64,000 nt of DNA from positions 992,001-1,056,000 of the forward strand of contig CM049994.1 of the NCBI GenBank assembly GCA_016630955.3, read 5' to 3'. The DNA comes from Didymella arachidicola (Eukaryota; Ascomycota; Dothideomycetes; Pleosporales; Didymellaceae). The notes below the pieces were generated by a model. That model did not search any database and was not told the origin of the DNA. It was given only the letters and a program-made list of their open reading frames with translations. This document shows positions 56,913 to 64,000 of the stretch, piece by piece (the first letter of the stretch is position 1; every line of letters starts with the position of its first letter). The translations under genes were made by a program, and so were the position numbers.

Positions 56913-57647
56913 ATGCACTCATTACGTCCTGCAGCCGCACAGAGGCTTCGGACAGCCCTGACTGCTGGCAAGACCAGCTCCGCTCGATCGACCGCGACTC
57001 CATGTATTTTCTGCGCCCACCGCGCGTCGCCACAGAGATCTTCGCGCCGCTACCAGTCAACAGCAAATGCTCGTGAAGAGCCGTTCAAAGCTCCTTCAGG
57101 ACCACAGCAAACACAGACACACTACTCATTCTTCCCTAAGTCACTATCGGCTGGCCCACCGCCAGAAGGTCCCTTCAGCATCGACCTGAATGCTTTAAAG
57201 AGGGAGTTCTTGCAACTACAGGCCAAAGCGCATCCTGATTTGCACCCACAAGAGGACAAGAAGATGGCTGAGGCTACATCTGCGCGCATCAACGAAGCCT
57301 ACAAGACGCTGCAGTCTCCGCTGCATCGCGCACAATACCTACTCTCACAGCGTGGAATCGAAACTGCTGAAGACGAGACAGCAAAAGTTGACGATCCGGA
57401 GCTGCTTATGGAGGTGTTGGAAGCAAGAGAACAGATCGAAGAGGCAGAATCAGAAGAGGATCTTGTTAGCATGAAGGATGAAAATGAAGTCAGGATACAA
57501 GAGAGCATCAAGGCGCTTGAGCAAGCCTTTGCGGCAGACGACGTGGAAACAGCGAAAAGCGAAACGGTCAAGCTGCGGTACTGGATGAACATCAGCGAGA
57601 GCATTGCGAACTGGGAGAAGGGAAAGCCAGTCGTTCTTGAGCACTAG
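56913..57647 (+). CDS. JAC1: mitochondrial J-type co-chaperone for Fe-S cluster assembly (HscB/Jac1)
   Basis: Single-exon frame; the start at 56913 gives 244 residues. Residues 1-55 are rich in Arg, Ala, Ser and Thr, without acidic residues until near 54 (MHSLRPAAAQRLRTALTAGK), a mitochondrial presequence. The J-domain follows: FSIDLNALKREFLQLQAKA, the essential HPD tripeptide at residues 107-109, ARINEAYKTLQSPLHRAQYL and LLSQRG. The C-terminal three-helix scaffold-binding domain (LLMEVLEAREQIEEAESEED, KLRYWMNISESI) matches HscB proteins. Jac1 delivers the Isu1 scaffold to the Hsp70 Ssq1/Ssc1 for cluster transfer. In human HSCB an N-terminal cysteine pair binds zinc; CIFC at ~residues 31-34 could be such a pair. 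Confidence 0.94.
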   Translation: MHSLRPAAAQRLRTALTAGKTSSARSTATPCIFCAHRASPQRSSRRYQSTANAREEPFKAPSGPQQTQTHYSFFPKSLSAGPPPEGPFSIDLNALKREFLQLQAKAHPDLHPQEDKKMAEATSARINEAYKTLQSPLHRAQYLLSQRGIETAEDETAKVDDPELLMEVLEAREQIEEAESEEDLVSMKDENEVRIQESIKALEQAFAADDVETAKSETVKLRYWMNISESIANWEKGKPVVLEH

Positions 57648-57899
57648 ACGACGCAGTCTTGCATCGATCTCGAATATACCCTACACCGTCTCTTTTGAGA
57701 CCGCACAGCGCAACATCGAATGCTCTTCGAATCCTGTGATACATTCAAGATGCACTTGATAGTGGTCCGGCGACCTCCGGATTAGCCAACCGACAAAGGC
57801 AGCTCCCCGCGGGCAAGCCTCGGTCAGCCCCACCAAGTCCATCATCGATAAAGCTGTCTGCGGCGCGTCGTCTCTCGCTTTCCTTCCTTTCCCTTCGCC

Positions 57900-58498
57900 A
57901 TGTCCACAACGCCTTTCAAGCCAGTCGCTGCTGAGCCCGTTGACGAGCAGAATGGGTTGATCTATGGTGTCTCTGCGCAGGAGCTGCAGATCATCGGCGC
58001 GCAAGCTATTGATGCGAAAGCCAAAGCTTACTGTGTGTCCATTTGTTGAGTATCGGACGCGGGCTATGCTCACAGAATATCCCAGGCCCATACTCTCTCT
58101 TCCGCGTAGGCGCATCACTTCTTCTCCATCAATCCACGACCGCCGAGCCCGCCACCATCGAGGGTGCAAATGTCGAAAACGCCGCGTACCCCGTGGGAAC
58201 ATGCGCTGAGCGTGTCGCGTTCGGTACAGCTGTGGTCCAGGGCCACAAGCTTGGTTCCTTCAAGGCTGTTGCTGTAGCCACGGATATCGAAGACTACTGC
58301 TCGCCATGCGGCATGTGCAGGCAGTTTTTGAGAGAGTTCTTGAGCCTGGAGACACCCATCTTCATGTTCAACAAGGATGGCAAATACATTGTGCGAACGA
58401 TGGGCGAGCTGCTGCCGTTGAGCTTTGGGCCCGACGTGCTGCCGCCAAGGGAGCAGTTGAAGAAGGAGAGGGACGGAGACAAGGCGAAGGCTGCGTGA
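57900..58498 (+). CDS. CDD1: cytidine deaminase
   Basis: Two exons, 57900-58032 and 58086-58498, giving 181 residues. The spliced sequence contains AKAYCPYSLFRVGASLL (substrate-binding FRVG), EGANVENAAYPVGTCAERVA with the zinc ligand and proton-shuttle Cys-Ala-Glu, and DYCSPCGMCRQFLREF with the PCxxC zinc ligands. It is a homotetrameric, pyrimidine-salvage type deaminase converting (deoxy)cytidine to (deoxy)uridine in the cytosol. The acceptor at 58085 (CCCAG) is required to rebuild Cys45 of YCPYS; the closer CACAG at 58076 breaks the motif. The C-terminal ~20 residues are lysine-rich and beyond the usual core. Confidence 0.95.
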
Positions 58499-58871
58499 GC
58501 CTGATTCCGAGATACAACATTCGCGTTGTAACAAAGATTCGCAGAGTCATAATTCAAACAATAATAACTAAATCTGTCGCTTGCGAAGCTGTTCCGATGT
58601 CGATCCCCGCTCCTAGAGCTTCCCTCAGTATGTGGCACCCCCGCGGCCAACCGCCCACCAAGCCCATCATGCAGCGCGATAACAGCTTATCTCACACCAT
58701 AACCTCGACCAACAATGGCTCGCGCATTATGCATCTCCGCGCTCCGGGGATACGTCAATGACATGATTGAATCTCTTGCCTGCCGTGTACTTGGAAATGG
58801 ATAAACAAAAGTGATGCAGGCCCTCAATCGCACGGCGTTTTTGTGCCTGTGTACCTTCGAATCTTATCGCC
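58499..58871. other. intergenic region
   Basis: 373 bp between CDD1 and the SDR gene. No gene recognised; probable 3' UTR and promoter. Confidence 0.5.
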
Positions 58872-59992
58872 ATGGTAGCACCTAATGGGACGAGCGACTC
58901 TGACCACTTCTCACCGTACAGAGCAGATGGTAAGCTCGTAAGTAGAAATATGCCTCGTGTGAAGACGGCTTTCTAACATGGACGATTAAGTACGGCTTTG
59001 TTTGTGTTGTCACAGGAGCAACTCAGCCTGTGGGACAGGCAATTGTTGCAGAGCTTGCCGGTACGTCAGTGTATCTGGAGCATGACTGCTCGCTAGTACT
59101 GTCCTCTTCACTCCAATTGTTGGCACAGTCACTACGACTTCGAGCGGGAGAAGTTGCCTCAAACGCTTCACTGAGCAGCTCAGACCGGAATCTATATTGA
59201 CGAATTGTAGCCCACGGCGCAGCATGCATTTATGCCTGCTCCTCCCTACTCGATGAGCCTTACGCCGAGCTCGCCTCCAGTATCAACGCTCAGTACCCCA
59301 ACACCAAAGTGATCGGCTATCCCTACAAGATCACCTCAGAGGAAGACACGCTCGCCCTCATCGATGACGTGCTCAACTCCTGGGGCCGCCTCGACATCTG
59401 GACATCCTCAACAGGCCTCCTTGGTCCCCCATCAATCACCAACACCGGTCCCAAAGACCTTTACGCCGCCTTTGAGACAAACGCCATGCCCGCCTTCTTC
59501 GCGCTCAAGTATGCGCCAGCCGCTATGCAGAAAACCACGCCAAGGGGCAGCTACCCTAATGCTGCGCCAAAAGACGCCCCGTATGGAAGTATCATCGTAG
59601 TTACATCTGTAGCAGGCACGTACGGCGGATGCTGGGCGCCTGCATTCACAATGGCATCGCACGCGGCGCTCGGTGTCGTGAAGTCCGGAGTGACGGTGCT
59701 CAAGGGCACGGGTGTCCGTATCAATGCTATCACGGCCGGGCAGATCGATGTTGGCGTGGATCTCAAGGGCAGTGGGCTGAAAGAGATGGAGAGTGGGCAG
59801 TTCCCTCCTGCGGCGCTGCAGGATAAGGAGGTCCAGAAGAGGACTATTGGGCTTGAAAGAGCGGGCAGACCGGAGGAGGTGGCGAGGGTGGCTGGCTTTT
59901 TGGCCAGTGGTTTCAGTAGCTATATCACGGGTGCGGAGATGAGGGTTGATGGCGGGGCTGGGGTGATGAATCCGCTGACTGTGCCAGTGTAA
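58872..59992 (+). CDS. SDR-fold protein with altered catalytic residues
   Basis: Three exons, 58872-58937, 58991-59060 and 59211-59992, giving 305 residues. Rossmann elements are clear: VCVVTGATQPVGQAIVAELA (TGxxxxxG coenzyme motif), LIDDVLNSWGRLDIWTSSTG, the serine strand IIVVTSVAGTYGG (Ser178), VRINAITAGQIDVGVDLKGS, RAGRPEEVARVAGFLASGFS and the C-terminal YITGAEMRVDGGAGVMNP. Aligning 13 residues after Ser178, the YxxxK motif is absent: Phe191 replaces Tyr and Ser195 replaces Lys. The protein may be inactive, bind NAD(P)H only, or use other chemistry. Intron 1 uses the second of two donors (58938, not 58930). Intron 2 is 150 nt. Confidence 0.88.
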
Positions 59993-60799
59993 GTGTAGCT
60001 GGATAGACCTATTATGAAAGCCGTTCAGTGATCGTGGAGGCCCTCGAGGTGCTGTGAAAGGACTATATTGGGTGCTTGAATCAGGCAGTCGGGATACACG
60101 AGGTGGAGCCAGCCGCGGGACCGGCTCTTTAGACTATTATGTACTATCTAGCAGGGCGTGGCTTAAGTTGTGAGGTGTGGAAGCGGACTAACACAAACGT
60201 GATGGATTTGCTGCTCGTACATACAGATAGGTCTAGTGATAGGAGTGGAGCCATTCCGCCGAGTGCTTCTCGTCGGTGACAAGGTACAGGATAGGTCCTT
60301 GAATGAGTGAGAATACGAGGTGGCCCAGAGACGTTTCTCGAAGTTTCTGAATGACTGGCTCCTACATTTGCGTGCTCTTAATGGTCCCAGCATCAATCGT
60401 GTTCTCACTCACTCAGGGATCTATCCTGTAGAATAGAGCAGTTGATCTGACATGAGTTGCCGGTGATGAGGATGCGATCGTGTTGGGCCAATATCATATT
60501 TTGGCAACGAATTCCTTTGGAACCGCGCTTGAGAGACTAGACGTAGCCGGAGGCTGTACACATCTCACACGCGGTTTGACACGTCTTCCTAGTGATATTA
60601 GTGCTTCTGTATTACAGGGAACATTGTCTGTGGCGCGCGAGACCGCGTTCGGTAATAGATTTCGACTCCTTCACCCCTGACGATCAAAAGTGATACCACA
60701 ACCCAGCTTTCTTGGGTAGGGTCTTCGGACAGTCTCTCTCAGTCGTCCTTCCGACTGCTAAACGTGCGGCTGGCTCTTGAGCCAGAACTTTACCACCAC
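59993..60799. other. intergenic region
   Basis: About 0.8 kb between the SDR stop and the tRNA gene. Short frames only; nothing recognised. Confidence 0.5.
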
Positions 60800-60805
60800 A
60801 AAAAA
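60800..60805 (-). terminator. RNA polymerase III terminator of tRNA-Pro
   Basis: Six T residues on the minus strand directly after the discriminator base of the tRNA, the usual Pol III stop. Confidence 0.85.
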
Positions 60806-60953
60806 GGGTCCTGCCGCGACTCGAACGCGGGGCCTCTCGCAAGAGTGCTTAGTGCTGGACGCTAGTCCCTAAGCGAGAATCATACCACTAGCTAGTTGAT
60901 GTCAGATGTTGGTCTCATGAGCGAGATTGTTGGAAAACTTACACCACAGGACC
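60806..60953 (-). tRNA. tRNA-Pro (AGG) with a canonical intron and an extra GT-AG insert in the D-arm
   Basis: Read on the minus strand. Acceptor strand GGTCCTG (60953-60947) pairs perfectly with CAGGACC (60813-60807), with discriminator C as usual for eukaryotic tRNA-Pro. Bases TGGT (60946-60943) are followed by a 51-nt insert (60942-60892) and then CTAGTGGTATGATTC, which completes the typical Pro D-arm TGGTCTAGTGGTATG. Anticodon stem CTCGC/GCGAG with loop TTAGGG: anticodon AGG. A 25-nt canonical intron follows G37 and contains CTAAGC, complementary to GCTTAG around the anticodon. T-arm CCGCG-TTCGAGT-CGCGG is perfect. The insert splits the A box, but its last bases recreate TAGCTAGTGG. A TATA-like TATATAA (60989-60995) lies ~36 bp upstream and T6 follows, so the gene looks expressed. 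Confidence 0.85.
60892..60942 (-). other. 51-nt spliceosomal-intron-like insert within the tRNA-Pro D-arm
   Basis: Begins with the strong donor GTAAGT, has a CTGAC branch-site match 9 nt before its end and ends in CTAG. It sits between tRNA positions 11 and 12. Precise removal restores the standard tRNA-Pro 5' half. Confidence 0.8.
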
Positions 60954-60956
60954 TTG

Positions 60957-62295
60957 CTGGCTTGATGGAAAATTGCTGGCTTAAATCATATATAATTACT
61001 ACAAAATTTCAGGCGGTCGGGCCGAAGGACCGAAAGCACCCCACACTACCTATCACTAGGACCACTATGCTTCAGCCATACTCTGACTTGTCAGGCTCGC
61101 TCATAGTCTTCGATACCTACGGAGGTCGGGCTCAGGCCGTTCGTGTAGACACTCAGCTACCCCACCCACGCCCATCAAAGCTTCGTGTCATGACCCTTTC
61201 TGCGGGAAGAGAGAGATGGATGAATGTAACATTACGCACGCGCTATTGTGAAGCATCTCTGGAGCAGACTCCACGACGATTCCTTGGCCAGTTCCCTTCT
61301 CCGACGACATTTCAGCTGCCGTTAGTGTGCTCTTCCGTCTCTTTGACGTAGGATTACCAGCTACATTGTACCAGATACAAGCAAAGAACCAGCCGATGAA
61401 GATCTTGTCAGTCTGTCGTCCCAACTGACTTTCGCGATGTCAAAGACTTTGTCTCGACTTTCTAACCTTTGCAGGCAGTCGTGGGTGTCGCAGGAACAGA
61501 GGGCCCACCTTTGGCTGCCGAACTTGGCCTTGTTGCAGCGATTGCTTGCGAATCTTTGCATGTTGTCAATCACTTCAATAGCTCAATGGTCCCCTATTCC
61601 CGGCGACCTGCTGCAGGAGCCTGCATTGTCACACGATCGCCATGGGTGCCCGCGTTCATACCGGTCAATGTGGCGTGGAGGGGTTCGAAGCACTACCTAG
61701 GTACCTAGGTAACACCCGTCCTAACCGACAGAACACATCATGCACCGTAAACAACAAGTAAGACCTAACTACTGGAGACGCAAGTATCAAGCCTTGTCTG
61801 CCAAAAAAACTGTATTGATGCTACTGATGCGCATTGCAATATGCCCAGCTGCAGAAAAAGACAGATGGGGCCCTGGAACCCTCAGCATCGCGACTGCAAT
61901 GCCGGCCAGGAAAGAAACAGCAACGCATACAAGAGACAAGCGGAGCGCTGGAGCTCTCTCATCATCGCGGCTTCGGTACCGGCCAGCAAGGAGAGCAAAC
62001 GCATTTTCGAAAGATCGTGAAGGCCATGCGGAGCCCCGGAACCCTCCTATCGCCGCGACTTCGGTGTCGGCCAGGAAAACAGCAACGTCGGTGTGCAGTA
62101 ACGCAAGCGAACATTTACGGGCCCAGGAACCCTCGTGTCGCCGCGGGCTCGATGTCCGGCTAGGAAAGAGAATAGCAACGTGAGATGAAGATGAATGCGT
62201 CCTGCATCTCGCTGGAGCGCAGCGTGCTCGAAGCTCAGCAGAGGGATGGAAAAGAGGAAGACACGACACGAGACAGCTTGCGACCGGGAACCGAC
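60957..62295. other. intergenic region with tandem repeats
   Basis: 1.3 kb between the tRNA gene and the 3' end of the minus-strand gene at 62296. It contains a 16-bp perfect palindrome ACCTAGGTACCTAGGT (61695-61710) and, at 61867-62180, four imperfect tandem repeats. Frames of up to 160 residues across the repeats are by-products of their GC content. Confidence 0.6.
61867..62180. repeat. imperfect tandem repeat, four copies, ~74-89 bp period
   Basis: Copies start near 61867, 61941, 62030 and 62119. Shared core: GGnGCCCnGGAACCCTC, a short variable part, ATCGCnGCG(A/G)CTTCGG-like, GGCCAGGAAA and AGCAACG. Periods of 74, 89 and 89 are not multiples of three, so it is not a protein repeat. Confidence 0.75.
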
Positions 62296-64000
62296 CTACG
62301 ACTTCCGGGCAGTGCTGCTCGTGGGCTTCGGCTGAAACCCAGAGAGAGCCTTGCTGGAGCCCTCGCCATTGTCATAGACGAAGCCATCGTCAGGGTGGAT
62401 AGCTTTCGTTCGTCTCAGCCCGGAAGTCCTGGCCTTCTTCAAGACCTTGACGTCGTCCTTGCTTGACACTTCGCCAATCTTACCGTCATCATCATCGTCA
62501 TCATTGCGAGCTCGCTTCTTGCCGCTGGAGACGGATATCATGGCCTGCTTACCCCGAGCGCCGCGCACGGGAGCGACAATGTCCTCATCCTCGTCCTCGT
62601 CAGGGACGGGCAATTTAGCAGAAAGGCGCTTCGCACGAGCTGCGGCGGCGGGATCGATAGGCTCCTCGTCCTCGTCATCTTGCTCGTCGTCGGTGACATC
62701 AGAGATGATTGCGACATCTGACGTGAACACATCATTTGGCTCGGGGACGAAGCGTACTGCATCCTTAGGTTGAGCCTCGTCTCCCTTGAGGGTGATGACA
62801 TATCGGCCAGCCGTTAGCCCTCCCTTGAGGTTCGCAGTCTTCGAAACCTTCTTGTCTGAGTTCCGAAGAACCTGGCAAGCAAAGATGAGAGCTGTCGAAC
62901 AGACTGTACGCTCGTCTTGGCCCATTTCTGCCATACTAGCAAAGGCAAGGAAAGTGGTGATATGCGGGTGGTGCTTGTACATAGCGCGCGAGCAGAAGTC
63001 CGCGATGAGCTTGAAGACCGAATTCTTGTGGATGGAAGCACTGATGAGATCAACTTGACCACCCTTGGGGGAAAAGGTAGTGAAAAAGCGATCGATCAGC
63101 CATAGTAGATCGCCAGGGTTGGCAGGCAGACGCTCCTGGGTCTTCGTGAGGTAGATCTCCTTGGCCTTCCCAGACATCAGGACACTCGCAGCAAATGGTA
63201 CTGTGTTCCGACTCCTCGATGCATCGAAAAAGCTCCGTCGATAGTAGATCTCGTCTGCAGTGTGCCTGGAAGCTGAGGGAATTGCACTGCACTCTGGTGG
63301 AAGGCTCTCGACAAGCGCCTCGTTTACAGTCATACCAGTGACCTTCTCCCAGTGAGCAAGGAAAGATTCGCGATTAGCCGACTCGCTGAGATAAAGGACA
63401 AGACTCGCGATGGGGAGAGTTTCCACCTTGCACTGTCCCAGGGGGAGCTTCTTCTTGGCACCGAGAGATAGACCATCGCTACCTCGAATGTCAATACCAG
63501 TATACGTGCTGTATCCTTGTAAGCAATTGCGCAGACTTCATAAGAGGAAGAGGACATACTAGCATAGCTCGCGGACGTCAATGGAGCTCTCGGGCGTAAC
63601 CCCCGCAGGAAGGATGATCGGAGAGATGTCCCACTTCTCTCCATCTTCTTCCCAGGTGAGACGGTACCGCACCTTGTCCCGACCCAGCTGACCGTCGTGC
63701 AGAATTTCTGAGATACGAACTGTGTAACATGGACTAACCTCATCCACGGTGACAGTCTCCTTGTCAATGATGGCGCGACAAGAGCGGAAGCTCTTGCCTG
63801 GCAGAAGGCGACGGGATGGCTTCGGAAGGGGGAAGATCGTGCTTTGCGGACCACCTACCTTCATGCCAGGCACTCACTGCCTGGAGGTATCGCTGCTTTG
63901 CTTGGGTCATCGCCCGACCAAACGGATGTGTGGGAAGCAGAACAGTGTCAAGATCGGACTTGATGCGCTGGCACTTTTGAAGCCTAGTTAGCACCGTGGT
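62296..64000 (-). CDS. unrecognised protein, 5' end outside window
   Basis: Minus-strand gene entering from the right edge. Visible exons: 64000-63859, 63797-63560 and 63508-62296, giving ~530 residues without a start codon. I do not recognise the family. The first ~250 residues look folded (KCQRIKSDLDTVLLPTHPFG, VRYRLTWEEDGEKWDISPII, TYTGIDIRGSDGLSLGAKKK, IASLVLYLSESANRESFLAH, LLWLIDRFFTTFSPKGGQVD). The last ~180 residues are disordered with alternating acidic runs and basic patches (KKRARNDDDDDDGK, KVLKKARTSGLRRTKA), typical of nuclear proteins. The middle intron acceptor at 63509 is chosen because the earlier AG gives a stop. The bases GCTAACTAG at the edge could be an intron end, so the first exon may start at ~63983. 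Confidence 0.75.

Overview
This is a nuclear segment from a filamentous ascomycete (Pezizomycotina). The reasons are the compact genes with 45-165 nt GT-AG introns, the family content (Zn2Cys6 and C2H2 regulators, RlmA-type MADS factor, HapB, Msb1/Mug8, fungal S51 peptidase), dispersed intron-bearing tRNA genes and no bacterial-type operons. A dothideomycete is plausible but is only an impression from protein style. Exons were joined by hand from splice signals and family conservation; no transcript data were available.

Layout. 1-781: 3' end of a Zn2Cys6-type regulator. 1570-2907(-): coiled-coil protein. 4253-13575(+): Msb1-family polarity protein, MADS-box RlmA and a penta-EF-hand protein in a row, three families tied to polarised growth or cell wall work. 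13576-17543: gene-poor stretch with a frame-broken gene remnant, a strong inverted repeat and a broken secreted-protein ORF. 17544-18608(-): HapB/NF-YA. 18657-22418: long GC-rich region without a supported gene. 22419-26345(-): large C2H2 protein. 28447-29637: unrecognised protein. 29963-32100: SPC2 and EMC3, two ER membrane genes sharing a 249-bp promoter. 34028-35527: a second C2H2 regulator. 38392-47504: secreted S51/cyanophycinase-like protein, EthD protein, ABM-type monooxygenase, cytochrome P450, C2H2 plus fungal-TF-domain regulator and a CitE-like lyase, a possible small metabolic neighbourhood without a visible backbone enzyme. 47771-53737: TVP23, UBA3 (NEDD8 E1) and TEL2. 55648-58498: DUF924 protein, JAC1 and cytidine deaminase. 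58872-59992: SDR-fold protein with altered catalytic residues. 60806-60953(-): tRNA-Pro. 62296-64000(-): unrecognised protein running off the right edge.

The most unusual feature is the tRNA-Pro(AGG) gene at 60806-60953. Besides a canonical 25-nt intron after position 37 it carries a 51-nt insertion in the D-arm that looks exactly like a spliceosomal intron (GTAAGT donor, CTGAC branch site, TAG acceptor). Removing it restores the normal D-arm and leaves a perfect 7-bp acceptor stem. The second striking feature is a 6-nt micro-exon in the UBA3 gene, inside the codons for the nucleotide-binding VIGAGGLG motif.
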